A model generated the notes under the pieces. The model worked only from the letters and a program-made list of their open reading frames with translations. It searched no databases and was not told the origin of the DNA. A stretch of 64,000 bases of DNA from Phlebotomus papatasi (taxonomy: Eukaryota > Arthropoda > Insecta > Diptera > Psychodidae): assembly GCF_024763615.1 (NCBI RefSeq), contig NC_077222.1, forward strand, positions 91,016,001 to 91,080,000, written 5' to 3'. The position numbers and the translations under genes are program-made. Shown piece by piece: positions 21,801-31,800 of the stretch; within the stretch, counting starts at the first letter, position 1, and every line of letters begins with the position of its first letter.

Positions 21801-22436
21801 AATTTTTCAAGCTCTTTATGAATGATAAGATTCTCCATCTTGCTGTAGCGTGGGCTTTGAATTCAATGCTAAGCCAGTTTTTGTAAAAAGGATCTGTACG
21901 TGTACCCACTTTTTTCAAATTTTCTTTTTTGTTAATTAATCTAATCTGTTTTTCAATTCAAATTTTTAATTACATAGATGCATTTTTTTTTATTAAACCT
22001 CGCTAGATTTGAAAATAAATAGAATATTTGATCGATTTTCTATTTTATCCAAGACACATTTGTGAGGAAACAGATTGGGTTTTATTTCAGGGTTGAACCA
22101 GTGCGGGAGATTTTCCAAGACTCATCTGTGTATTTTGTAATAGCCATGTTTAAAGGATCCTTTCCAAGCTAATCTATCCTTATCGTTGTTTTTTTTTTGT
22201 AATGCTTTCAATGTTCAGAGAAATTATTATTTAATCTTGAGTTTTTATTTTAATCCCATTTTCTTCCAGTTTGTCAGATCAAACAGGAACTTCCTGATAA
22301 ACCGAAGGAAGAAGTCTCTGCAGCTCCCAAAGCATCAGGATCTAAGACCTATGAATGTGAAAAGTGCAAAGAAGTTTTTTACTCAGCTATTGATATCCTG
22401 AGACACAAGAAAAAATGTCAAACACTAAAATCTTAA
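6740..22436 (+). CDS. DHX34: DHX34, DEAH-box RNA helicase (three exons)
   Basis: Exons are 6740-6814, 15345-18579 and 22270-22436, 3477 nt in total, giving 1158 residues (human DHX34 is 1143). DHX34 is an ATP-dependent RNA helicase that promotes UPF1 activation in nonsense-mediated decay. Visible motifs: Walker A AGDTGCGKST (190-199), DEIH (285-288), SAT (317-319) and QRKGRAGR (500-507). Helicase-associated and OB-fold regions follow, then a C-terminal C2HC finger pair (C1084/C1087/H1101/C1105 and C1133/C1136/H1149/C1153). The first finger is completed only by the exon 2-3 junction, which supports the splice. Exon 1 encodes a short Lys/Arg/Ser/Glu tail. Intron 1 is 8.5 kb and contains an antisense astacin gene; intron 2 is 3.7 kb of repeats. 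The first junction is the least certain part of the model. Confidence 0.88.
7180..7440. repeat. Dispersed ACCGGTT/AAGACCTTTCC repeat
   Basis: This is one of at least four sizeable copies in the window (also about 9260-9430, 14370-14690 inverted, 47940-48250). Shared landmarks are CCGGTTCATAACCG, CCAAGACCTTTCCAACGAGC, ACGCTCTCTAGA and ACCTTGAAAAACCG. It has no coding potential and lies in DHX34 intron 1. Confidence 0.65.
7545..8732. mobile_element. TAGGGTAAA-ended element, forward copy with an insertion
   Basis: It starts GGGTAAAATAAG and ends TTTACCCTA. The same sequence occurs inverted at 32556-33424, including the words GCTCCAAATGGAAATTTTTC and AGCACTTAATTTAAC. This copy is longer because an array of CCAAAATCCCGAAAG words (7995-8316) interrupts it. 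It is non-coding and lies in DHX34 intron 1. Confidence 0.7.
7995..8316. repeat. Inverted arrays of CCAAAATCCCGAAAG words
   Basis: From about 8010 to 8110 the word CCAAAATCCCGAA(AG) is repeated head to tail. From about 8226 to 8300 its complement TTCGGGATTTTGG is repeated, so the segment can fold back on itself. It is absent from the matching position (about 32975-32990) of the other copy of the host element, which marks it as an insertion. Confidence 0.7.
9527..9536 (-). terminator. Astacin poly(A) signals
   Basis: On the minus strand AATAAATAAA follows about 8 bp after the astacin stop. Confidence 0.55.
9545..10451 (-). CDS. Astacin-family zinc metalloprotease
   Basis: Exons run 10451-10385, 10327-10056 and 9985-9545, 780 nt in all, giving 259 residues. 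Astacins are secreted endopeptidases of gut, venom, reproductive fluid or development. Visible features: signal peptide MLGAKLVFLFAFPIIFA; a propeptide with YEGDMMLT, the Asp of which normally caps the zinc; RNGL; and WPGAKVPY at the start of the mature domain. The zinc motif HEFLHVLGFHH has ligands H151, H155 and H161, with general base E152. The run DYGSVLHY supplies the active-site Tyr (Y210). Four structural Cys are present. There are two oddities. The Met-turn Met is Leu (L208), and the residue after the third His is Met rather than the usual Glu. There is no EGF/CUB tail, as in short insect astacins. The gene is nested on the opposite strand in DHX34 intron 1. Confidence 0.88.
10494..10501 (-). 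promoter_or_regulatory. TATA box of the astacin gene
   Basis: TATATAAA on the minus strand lies about 43-50 bp upstream of the ATG at 10451, which would leave a short 5' leader of about 20 nt. Confidence 0.6.
10502..11410. other. Intron of DHX34 with short degenerate repeats
   Basis: No exon was seen. Around 10725-10840 the words GGCTTAAGCC and ACGGCTTA recur in both orientations. About 10990-11080 is a hairpin of AATTTATGTCCATATTGAA and its complement, also found at 19313-19396. About 11105-11215 holds four imperfect copies of a GAGTGTTCCATGAACACT-like word. Confidence 0.5.
11411..12949. mobile_element. Element ending TTGCCCCAGTCTCCCCTA, interrupted copy
   Basis: It matches most of the 402-bp element at 28646-29047, including AATGTCGTAAGTTTCTT at the left and TTTTTGCCCCAGTCTCCCCT at the right. 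It is expanded by the 462-bp insertion at 12296-12757. The far left terminus is not recognisable. Confidence 0.55.
12296..12757. mobile_element. 462-bp element ending TACACT(C)AGTCCCGG
   Basis: It begins TACACTCAGTCCCGGCAT and ends ATGCCGGGATCTAGTGTA. The empty site is preserved in the related copy near 28855, where GAGAA runs almost directly into TCACAAAATTACC. Relatives occur at 24779-24895 and 27650-28096. Confidence 0.7.
13170..14224 (+). mobile_element. pogo-like element, 1055 bp, longest copy
   Basis: The ends are TAGGGTAAGTGTGCCAAATT and its complement ending CACACTTACCCTA, with TA at the outer edges. Shorter copies lie at 18655-19062 and 50732-51158. It retains a fragment of a transposase N-terminus (13718-13903). 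It lies in DHX34 intron 1. Confidence 0.78.
13718..13903 (+). pseudogene. Transposase remnant with a pipsqueak-type helix-turn-helix
   Basis: ATG 13718 opens a short frame whose first 38 residues (MSREKNHRFYEKDDVKKS, then LEEFRKCKLLRESARKFEM) fit the psq helix-turn-helix that starts pogo/Tigger transposases: a basic start, a helix with LEEF, then RESARKF as the recognition region. The frame ends within 62 codons and no DDE catalytic domain follows, so this is a dead fragment. The same N-terminus is present with early stops in the copies at about 18742 and 50831. Confidence 0.65.
14370..14690. repeat. Dispersed ACCGGTT/AAGACCTTTCC repeat, inverted copy
   Basis: It contains the complements CGGTTTTTCAAGGT-like, AGAGAGCGTATTTCTC and GGAAAGGTCTTGGAA in reverse order relative to 7180-7440. 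It is non-coding. Confidence 0.6.
14757..15141. repeat. 385-bp fold-back element
   Basis: The whole segment is one long palindrome. GGGCAGAATCACATTGACAG at the left pairs with CTGTCAATGTGATTCTGCCC at the right, and pairing continues inward to GATGAGC/GCTCACC around a loop of about 21 bp near 14937-14957. Each arm is about 180 bp. It ends 203 bp before the DHX34 exon 2 acceptor. Confidence 0.8.
15345..18579 (+). CDS. DHX34: DHX34 exon 2 (helicase core)
   Basis: This 3235-nt exon carries all helicase motifs. The in-frame TAG at 15342-15344 doubles as the proposed acceptor AG. An alternative acceptor at 15407/15408 has a better pyrimidine tract but the wrong phase for exon 1. The donor CAG|GTGAGT at 18579/18580 is strong and falls after the first base of a Val codon. 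The open frame running on to 18662 is read-through into the intron. Confidence 0.9.
18655..19062 (+). mobile_element. pogo-like element, 408-bp deletion copy
   Basis: It has the same TAGGGTAAGTGTGCCAAATT ends as 13170-14224. Inside is the ATG-initiated HTH remnant KNNKKCSFDKRDDVKKALEE followed by a stop. It begins 75 bp after the DHX34 exon 2 donor. Confidence 0.75.
19313..19396. repeat. Short hairpin repeat
   Basis: AGAAATTTATGTCCATATTG at the left pairs with CAATATGGATATAAATTTCT at the right around CTACACAAGTGTAG. A diverged copy lies near 10990-11080. Confidence 0.55.
20016..20032. repeat. (CA)n microsatellite
   Basis: About eight CA units. Confidence 0.8.
20093..20261. mobile_element. 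169-bp element with TAGGGGAATTCTG ends
   Basis: TAGGGGAATTCTG at the left is mirrored by CAGAATTCCCCTA at the right. The element at 42287-42517 has similar ends. Confidence 0.6.
21078..21315. mobile_element. pogo/Tigger-like MITE, copy B
   Basis: It is homologous throughout to 2216-2444, with ends TACAGTAGACCCTCACTCAA and GTGTACTGTA. It lies in DHX34 intron 2. Confidence 0.7.
22270..22436 (+). CDS. DHX34: DHX34 exon 3 (second C2HC zinc finger)
   Basis: The acceptor TTCTTCCAG precedes it. Reading in phase 1 gives VCQIKQELPDKPKEEV and then a C-x2-C-x12-H-x3-C finger before TAA at 22434. The first Cys of this exon supplies the missing fourth ligand of the finger begun in exon 2. The stop is 49 bp from the stop of the convergent nuclear receptor. 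Confidence 0.88.
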
Positions 22437-22442
22437 GGATAT

Positions 22443-22448
22443 TTTATT
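22443..22448 (-). terminator. Nuclear receptor poly(A) signal
   Basis: AATAAA on the minus strand lies 37 bp past the receptor stop, 7 bp short of the DHX34 stop codon, so the two 3' ends overlap. Confidence 0.6.
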
Positions 22449-22457
22449 GTACAGAAG

Positions 22458-22463
22458 AATAAA
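22458..22463 (+). terminator. DHX34 poly(A) signal
   Basis: AATAAA lies 22 bp after the DHX34 stop. It falls inside the 3' untranslated region of the opposing nuclear receptor gene. Confidence 0.65.
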
Positions 22464-22485
22464 GAGAGAGAGCTTCCAGTTTTTT

Positions 22486-22829
22486 TTATGTCCTCATGAG
22501 ATCCTCAAGAATTCTCTCCACAGCCACTTCCCCAATTGTTCGCTTGAAGAAAGTCTGCTGAATCATCGTGGGATCAGCTGCGAGTTTCACAGCTGGCAGC
22601 AGGAGGAGCAAGTGTCCCAGGCGAACTCCTCCGCATTTCTCGTAGAGAAGTTGAATTGTTTGGTCCAAGAGGGAAGCCACCTGATGAGTAGCCAATAGTC
22701 CTACACTTTCAGGTTTGAAGATGATTAATGCTTTGAGGCATGCTGCTTCTGTGTAGTCTATTCGGGAGAGGGAAAACTGATTAATTGCCCTCTGGAATCT
22801 CGAAGCGTCTTCGGCTTTCTCGAAAAGAC
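22486..22829 (-). CDS. Nuclear receptor exon 5: ligand-binding domain, C-terminal half
   Basis: The acceptor is ATTCTTCCCAG. It reads [18 protein letters not shown], then [52 protein letters not shown] and RT before TAA. This is the helix 7 to helix 12 region with the AF-2 acid D395. Confidence 0.9.
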
Positions 22830-25800
22830 CTGGGAAGAATAAAATGGTTCAGGAATACCCTTGGGAATTTCTTTTTTTTAACAGGGACTTACTCAAATCT
22901 GCTGCAAATCCCCACTGTGCCGCTGTGAGGACAAAGAGATCAGCCCATGAGTCTTGGAGGAGGATTGTCTGGTCGCGTGATGGAAGTTGGGCAAAAGATG
23001 GGACATTTTTGGCCCATTTGACGGCCAGGAAGAGAAGTTTAGCTGCTGATTCGAAGATTGCTTCCTTCTGCTGGGGATTCCTGGATGTGACACAGAGGGA
23101 AATAGCTGATTCCTCTGAACTGCTAACTTCATCTTCTTTTGCTGGTCCTGGGAAGAGATTTCTGGCATCTAAAGAAAAATTTTAGGAAAAATATTTTCAA
23201 GAAATTCTCTCTTTGGTACCTTTGGGATTGTCAGTTCCTGGCCCCTCTAGGGTGCTCCCAAAGATGTTCTCAGACAGAAGATACACTCTGTTGAATCTCG
23301 AAGACCCGGTAGAGTGCAGTTGGTGGACAGAATCCAGGAATGGAGAAGAAGATGGGAAATATCTCGGAGGATCCATTGCGGAAAAATTGCTGAAATTTAC
23401 GCTGGGCAAATGGAGGGGGAAGGGCATCAGGAGATGACTAGACTGAGCTCGTCTTTGTGGGTAAATGTCAAACGGTGAAGGAGTGTGCAGCTGAAGATTG
23501 GCAGCTCCTGTGCAGGATCTTGGCGCCCTTTCATGCTGAACGGCTGAAAATTCAAATTTATATCGATATATCGACGATGTCGTAATAATATCGCCGATAT
23601 ATCGCTAAAGCTGTCAAGAAAGTTAGCCGGCAGACAGTGCGTTTTTTGTTGTTATTCTGAGAAGTTCCTTTTACTCCTGGAAATTCCCTCCTCCAGAAAG
23701 TGTGACAATGGTTGTGGACTTTCAAGCAGCGATTGGGGCAATTCAGGATGCAAAATTCAGTCCGGAAATTGAGGAGGAAAATGAGGACTGCAAAGTTTAC
23801 GTTACTAACATTCCCGATAAGCTGAAGCATCAGGGATTGAAGAACTATTTCACCAAGTTCGGCAAGGTCAGCAAAATGTACTATGCTCCTGGGAGCAGAT
23901 GGGCATTTGTCACGTACCAAAACAAGGCAGAATGCGAAGTGGCCATTATGAGGATCAATGAGCTCTTTGGGATGAAAGCGGAATTTGCAAAGAAGAAGGA
24001 CAAGGAAGAAGTTGAAGAACTGATAGAGAACATTCCTTTTGAGCAGACAGAATTCAAGGAAGAGGAAATAACCAAAGTGACTCCTTTCAAATTGCCAACA
24101 TTTGATTGTGACTTTCCTCCTTTGCCCGTGACTGAAGAAGATTACAGTCATCCGGGATTGCTGGAGTTTGATCCCAAAAAAGAGTTTTTGCTCACACATG
24201 ATGCATTTTGGGCTGACAAACTCAAGAGGGACTATGAGAAGAAGACAGAGAAAACATGTCAAGAGAATGGCATGAAGGAGAATTCTGTAAATAATTTTGT
24301 TATGCAGAAAACGTTAGGAAAGTGCAAGGACTTGAGGGAATTCCCTCTGATAAATTGCAGTAATTGCATAAGGAATAAAGCCGCTTATCGCTCAATAAAG
24401 GATTTATATTTCTGCTCAGCAAAGTGCCAAAGGATTTACAAGGACAATTGCAAGAAGAACAGCAAAGGGTGAGTTTTAAACAATTCATTTAAATAACAGT
24501 GGGACCTCGATATAGTCATCTAATTATTTCCAAGCCTGTTGACTATGGATTCGTTGACTCCATCGGAGTCCGAAAAAATTAATTAAAATGTGAAATTTTG
24601 ATATAAAGGGGTATTATTTTATATTTGTACTAGATTATTTATAAATTCAACACAATAGTAGAATATTTTATTAAATTAATCCATAAATTCTATACCCTCT
24701 GGCCCAAAAAAGTCGTGTGTTTAGGCAAAAGTTTGAGATTAAGGAATGATTTTTAAGAAGAATATTTTTATTAGTAAATTACACTAAGTCCCGGAATTAT
24801 GCACATTTTCAGGACCGAAAAAAACGCGCGAAATGGCATTATGCATCAAGAAAATTTGCATACCAACAGGCGATTTCTTTTTAATGAATTTGCTTAAAAA
24901 AATTAATTTTCTGTTGCTTATTTTTGTTTTTGATCCAAATATTCTTTTGAGATACTGATTTTTTAAATTAAAAATGTAAGTTAAAATAAATTTACACGTT
25001 TCCTTTACGGTGTTATCACACTAGAAAATTTCACATTGAAAAGTTGCTCATTAAAACTACTAGAACCACTCGAAATCGCTGATTTAGTCAGGACACATTG
25101 CTAGAATTGCTCAATGTCACGATGGCACACGGGTTGTCAGATGAGTGTTTTTGTTTTTGAAGCATTTCAGTCGTTTGAGTGAAAATGAGTGAAAAGAGAA
25201 GAAATTGGCACTATTTTAATCACAATTTTATCACTAATAAACTGGTGGGAGAGTTGTGGTTGTGGTTGTGGTGCAGAAACTACCCGAATGACTGCAATAA
25301 AGTAGTACCAGATGCAAATGTAATGAGCAAATTTTGCTCATTATTTGCTCATTAGTTATCAATCGTATTTATGCTATTTTAATCTATTTAAACCAATTTT
25401 TGTGACTCGAGTCTACTTTTTTATCACTAAATAAATCGATTTCTAAAAGTTCTTGAAGAAAATTGCACAAAAGGGCATATATCAGCAACAATTGATGTGA
25501 ATCACATGAAAATTTTCATGTGAAATTCTCTAGTGTGATACCACGGTTAGAAGCGCAATTTTTATGATCGTTTATCATGCACATTTTTTAAAGAATGATC
25601 TTTTATTTTTAAGTATTTTAAATTTTAAATTATTTTAAATTTTAAAGAATTTAAAGGTCTTTAAACAAATTCGAATAAAGGACATTAGGCAAAAATGTAT
25701 GGGAGTTGGTCTATGTGGCGACCACAGATGGGACTAGGTGCATTTTATCGGTAATGGTGTAGGATGAAAAACTACCGTGACCCAGGATGATATTCGCTGG

Positions 25801-28800
25801 GAGTCCTTGTAAAACGCCTTTATCCTTTCGAAAAAATACTATTTTGACATCAAATTACTTAACATCAGCTAAAGGGATCTTCATGAAATTCGGTACGGAG
25901 TCAATGTACGACTTAAGCTATTTATCCATGGATACTACCACCTCCCCTCACCCCTCCTTCCAGTAGCCCCCGTACAAAATGTGGACTTTTTTCATACTAA
26001 CTTTTCTCTGAGAAGAAGTAGAAAGCTAAAACTTGGTACAGGATCAAGGTTTATGAAAGGTTCTTTAACCATGTATAGGTTCCTCCCCCCTCCACTAGCC
26101 CCCATGCAAAATAATGACTTTTTCCACTATAACTCCTCGGTGAAAAGAAGTAGAAATCAGAAACTTGACATAAGATCAAGGATAATTGAAGGCTCTTTAA
26201 CTGTGTATATATACGTTTCCCTGCACCACTCCTTACCGCAGTCCCCATACAAAATGAGGACTTTTTTCACTATAACTCCTCTCTGAGAAAAGGTAGAAAG
26301 GGTAGAAAGCTAAAACTCGGCATGGGAACAAGGTTTATTGAAGACTATTCAGTTTATATAAAACCTGATTAATCACTGAAATCGATGATTGCAATGAGGC
26401 CATATCTCTCTCTATAACACATTAAAAGTATCAGACATAACATATTATAATATCATTAAAATCGGTTGAGAATAGCTTCGAAACCTAACACTTTTCTCAT
26501 TATTTGAAAACTCTGATGACTTGGAGCGCCCCTTGCGGTCGACTTATGAACTTATATATACCGTCATTTTGTAGGATTTTTCGAGACCTTTCGATTGATT
26601 ATTCATTGATTAAATTATGTTGATAAATCTCTGAAATATAAGGTAGAAAGTTTCGACTTTGAGCCATCATGTTTCAATGTCCTCCTACGCATGTTATGCA
26701 TTCTAAAGACATATGCTTTTATGACCATTTCGAGAATATGCAGTCATTTAACATATTTTATGTTACAATTTATTCTTTCCCTTAAAAAAAACAGTAGAAA
26801 AGCGCACATTTCATATAAGAGATTATTTTTCTTCTACGAAAATAGTTTTTTTTTTTGCTCTAGAACTTTTCCCCCATGGTTTAGAACTTTGGTCCCGGAA
26901 CAAAAGTTGTTACCTATGCTATGACCTATTCAATGATATAGGTCTCATTGCTGGTCGCACCATAGACCACTTTTGCCCATTGTCCTTTAGAACATTTTCT
27001 TCAAGAAAAGAAATTCACTATGTTATACTCAAAAAATCTAACATCCTATACGTTTTTTTTGTAATTAGAGTTCATATTTTATGTTTTCGCCATAATATTA
27101 TTCACTTGCAAATTAATGATGGCTCAAAATTCCTTATATTGTGATCATAGACCTAATCAAAAAATCTTAAGACAAGAGAGAAAAGACAAGAGAACTTTCA
27201 ATCGGTCAAAAAGCTTAAAATCACGTAAAGAAAATTATTTTGTTGGAAAATTATTCCACGGTATACCTACGAATTTTATCACAAAATTACCATGTCCTTA
27301 CATAAATATTTTTTATCGTGTTCAAATTGTTACGTTGATATACAATAAGACTGGTTTTTATTTCGAAAAGATCATAATAAAATCATATAATATTAATAGT
27401 TCAATAATAAAAGATAAGTTGACTCTATCGGAGTCAATTTGGGTCCAAGTTGACACTATCGGAGTTCCTAGAGAAAAAAAATAGCGGTTGACTGTAATGG
27501 AGATTGACTCTGTCGAGGTCCTACTGTATTTCAATATTAATAGAAATGAATTAATAAACAGTACTTTTTGGCCAGAGTTCTTCAATAAATGGTTATTTTT
27601 ATAAAAGAAATTAAAGTTTTATTCTGAAAACGAGGCACAGTGTTTTCAAATTTCCCGCTTCGCAACGAAGTGTATTCATTCAGGCGTATTTCTAAAATGA
27701 TTTAATAAATTGACTCCCAATGGTAGGCAAACTTGCATAATTGTATACAGTAGACTCTTCGATATCCGGCACTTCGATATCCGGGTGACAGCTGCCAAAC
27801 ACTGGCGGTTGATATATTCAAAATTATTTTCACTAAACATGAAGTTTGTCCAGAGTGAATTAAAGTATTATTAACATTGTATCGAAGTTTTTAATACATA
27901 ATTGTGATAAAAAATGAAACATAAGCACACCATGAAGAAAATTCTCTTGTTCTTTGTCAGACAGAAAATAAATTCACACTGCACAAAATAGAAAAACCGT
28001 TGATCATTCAAAAAACCTAAATGTCATTTTGTCCCCCAGTCAGCCGGATATCGAAGAGTCTACTGTATGCATAATTCCGTCAGGTGCATAATCCCGGGAT
28101 TGAGTGTATGAGGGGTCAAATTTCGCAAAATTCAAACCACCATATCTCCGGTTCTATTTGGCCGATTTTTACGAGTAATGGCGCAAATGAAAGGTCTCTC
28201 TAAGCACTAGAAATTTATAGAACATTTGAACTTTGAAGGACCAACGCTAGAAGCACGACAGCCGAAAAACAAATTTTCATATTCCATAAACTCAACTCTT
28301 GCTCGACTCCTGCTCAACCGATTTTGATGATTACTTCGGCATAATTGTTGAGGACATTTATATTTCTATATTTCTTACTTCCAAACCGTATTTGCATGCA
28401 ATCCGAGTTTGCTCACGTTAAGAATCTCACCTACAATAAACTGATTTAAGTTTATCTGTCCATTTATATTACTCTGGTCGAGAATGCTAATCTTACAAGA
28501 TCGTAATTTCACAACTAATTCCAAAAATAGATATCGGACAAAAGATCACAAAAGGAAGATTGAAAGGCAGAGAAATATTATAAAAGATTGTTTCAACACA
28601 AATAAAGACAGAATAAAGTGAACATCGGGTAAAAAGAAGTACCAGTAGGGGAGACTGGGGCAAAAAGTCGCAAATGGAAAAATTCAAAATTCAATATCTT
28701 CCAAGGTAAAAAAGATAGTGGTTCAAATTTTTTTCTATAAATAGCCTCCATAGACTTTCTTCAATGTCGTAAGTTTCTTTGAATTCGAACAAGGAATTTA

Positions 28801-31800
28801 GAAAAAATATCGAAATTTTTAGCCCTATTCCATTTCAGCATTTTTGAGAATTTTCACAAAATTACCTTTTAGAAATCGGCTCAATAAACGTATTTCCTTA
28901 CAAAATAGAGGAAAATTACTTTCACAAAGTTGTAGAGCGGTAAATTTCCTATAAAACTGCCCTAATTAGAAATTTTTGAAGCGCTCGAGTAACTTGTAAA
29001 AAAAAATAAAATATCTGTTTTGTGACTTTTTGCCCCAGTCTCCCCTATTCTTTATTTTCACTACTAATTTCTCCATTGGAAATCATAATTCTTTGTCTTA
29101 AGTATACATTATGGGCAAACGAAGAAACTCCTTCGTTCTATCGAACTTATTTTTAGAAAATTGGTAAGATTTTTCCCTTTGAAATCGGAAAAAACTGAAT
29201 TGAGCATGTTTTTCAAAATTCCTTGCTTTTGTTAGGCCATTTGGCTATCACGATGCAGATTTTGTTTAATTCACTTCAAAGCCACTGCCTGTTATGAAAA
29301 ATTTATTTAAAAATTCTAAGTTTGCTAATAGAGTGTAGAGAACATTTTAAGACCATGCCTAGCGGTGAAGCATTTTTTTGATCTTCATCATCATTCAATA
29401 CACGAAAGATTTATTCATATTTAAGGCGTCTACACATTGGGAGCAATTTTCGTCAAAAATTGTGTTTTTGACAGAAATTTGACGTTTCCCCCTACAACGC
29501 TGCAGGGAATTTCCTTCAAAAAAAGCAATTTTTGACAAAAATTGCTCCCAATGTGTAGAGGCCATTAGGTATTAAATGCTTCTAGCAAAAGCCATTTAGG
29601 CTTTTCCAGCCAAATAAAACACTTTCGCGTTTAAGTTCCGTTAAATAAATAACTTTGTCAACAAACTTTTGGCCGAAACTGTATACATGATTTTAGAATT
29701 TCTTTAATTACAAAGAAGGAGATGGTCTGTAAATTTTGCTAAAGCTTGAACCTGTTTTTATAGGATAAATCCCCAGGAACCAAAACCCGAATTCCCACCT
29801 AATAAATCTTTGGTGACTATTACATCAGCCTGCAATCCCCGAGAACTCTTCTTGCGTTCTCTGGCCTCAATTCCAAATGCTAATTACCTCAAACTCCTCA
29901 ATGACGTTCATGATTATGGTAAAACAGCTAAAGATCTGACTGAACCACCAAAAGCCCATTCGATGGTCATTGCAAGATGGGGAAAGATTTTCACGAGGGC
30001 TTTTGTGGTGTCTAATGACTCCTGCACGAATTTATCGAATGTAATCCTCGTAGAATTTGGCGAAGTTGAGAGAATCCCTTGGATAGAACTCAAGGAATTG
30101 AGTGAGGAATTAGCAAAAGAGCCAAAATACATTTTTCGGTGCAATTTAAAGAATGTCAATGCTTTGGATTACAACTTTAAAGTAAAGACGTATTTGGAGC
30201 ATTATATGAAGTTCTCGGGATTGGCGGATAGGAAGGTGGTTTATGATGCCTTTGAGGAGGGGAAAATTCCAGAAATTACGTTGATTTCTGATGATCTTAC
30301 GGTATCGAGCGTCAATGATCATCTGAAATCATTGCTTGAGCGATCAGTTGAGGATATCAGATTGGATACGAGATCTTTAAACTTTGTGGATGAAACTCCA
30401 GTTTGGCCTACGAAAGACGTGGAGATTATTATCTTGGACAATTCATTTTTGGATAAGGGGCAAATATCTGTGGCTATTTATGTGCAGTACATTGAATTTC
30501 TGCATCAGTGGAGATTAATGCAGGATCAGTGCGAATCTCTTGGTGAAAGATATGTTCCTCTGCCCGATGGGATGTGTCTGGTGAAGCTGGAGGATGATGG
30601 AAAGTGGCATAGAGCCATTTGCTCAGAAACCAGTAAATTCCGGATTTTGAGAATTATTCTAACGGATTATGGCATAATGGGAAATGTTAATACGGAAAAT
30701 AGCAGAAAACTCCCAATTGACTTTGATTTCTCGACCCCACTCAAGATTTGCAAGATTGAAGGTGAGTTAGGGGATATTTCCTAAGTGGTTTTGCAGGAAA
30801 ATATCATTTCTGGTTTTATTAAAGGCCTTCCGGAAGAGTTGACGGAGGAAAAGATTCAGGAACTGAAGAAAATGTTACCGCAAAACAAACGACTGATTGC
30901 AAAGGAACTTTTGGAGCTTGAGGACTCCTATTCACTTACCCTCTATGATCTTTAGAGCCGTACGTATGCTTCTAAATCTATCCCATTTTCTGGTAAGTGA
31001 ACTAATTTTGCTTCTATCTCAAACAGGAAAGTACCAAAGTAGCAACAGGACATCAAATATCTGATGCATTTTAGTTCTACTGAAAATTCGTTTCGTTACT
31101 GTTGTGTCCTTATTTTATCACCAAATTTTATTCATGACTCTTTTGAGAACTTTTTCTAATTATTTTATTGAGGCAACAAAAATGTAAGTAATTTATCATG
31201 GGCTTATTTTACCAAAGAAAAAGCTGTACGTGTTTTATCAGAAAATTTTGATGTTTAAAAGCAGGTAAAAATGGCTAGTACAAAAGAAAATGGGTAAGTA
31301 GCGGTAATATTAATGGCAAAGAGAAGATTGAGAAGTTACCACCATTTAATTTTAATACTGAATATACAGTCGTAAAAATAAGTATAATTCCACTGCTTAA
31401 TCCTTACAGAAACTCAACAAAAAAAGAAATGTCGAAAAAAATCATACGTAAACCACAACGTGCTTTCATGCCAACATAAAAAGTCGACATTTTGTTTTTT
31501 TATTCTAAGTATTTTTAGATATATAATAGAATTCTGTTTTTTTTTAGGCTGGAAATAAGTATAATTTCACTCAATAAATTGAGCGCTAGGGTATTTATTT
31601 GACAAAATTTAGGTTAATATCTTTTAATAATTTCATTTTTAACTATAATTAATAAATTAAGTTCCATTTTCTAAAGTTTTGCATTAATTTTTACCGAAAT
31701 ATCGTAGGAAAAATGTTTAACGAATAAAAATAAAAGGAAAAATTAAAGTCTTGGTGGCGATTTACTTTAGGAATTAAGAAAAATGACTAGGTTCTATCAG

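Larger units (their letters stand above)
19063..22269. other. DHX34 intron 2 remainder
   Basis: No coding exon was seen. It holds a hairpin at 19313-19396, an AC microsatellite, a TAGGGGAATTCTG element and a second pogo-like MITE, listed separately. The rest is AT-rich unique-looking sequence. Confidence 0.55.
24497..27526. mobile_element. pogo/Tigger-like element or nested composite, 3.0 kb
   Basis: CAGTGGGACCTCGATATAGTC at the left is matched by GACTCTGTCGAGGTCCTACTG at the right, each next to a TA. Subterminal words GTTGACT..TCGGAGTC also mirror each other. The interior holds other repeats (24779-24895, 25690-26345) and no recognisable transposase. It starts 28 bp inside vret intron 1. 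Confidence 0.55.

Noticed and set aside
22893..23168. Minus-strand 91-codon frame starting [20 protein letters not shown]
   Set aside because: It coincides exactly with nuclear receptor exon 4 but in another frame. The frame entered by splicing gives the conserved LBD signature.
23558..24262. 234-codon minus-strand frame opposite vreteno exon 1
   Set aside because: No homology, no splice logic, and it lies opposite an exon with a clear RRM and MYND.
25960..26345. Possible CRISPR-like or spaced repeat array, also considered for 45511-45900
   Set aside because: Units are over 100 bp, diverged and continuous, without uniform spacers. The genome is an animal one.
27116..27484. 122-codon + frame in vret intron 1
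   Set aside because: It lies inside a pogo-like composite element, is AT-rich with no transposase motif, and runs into the terminal repeat.
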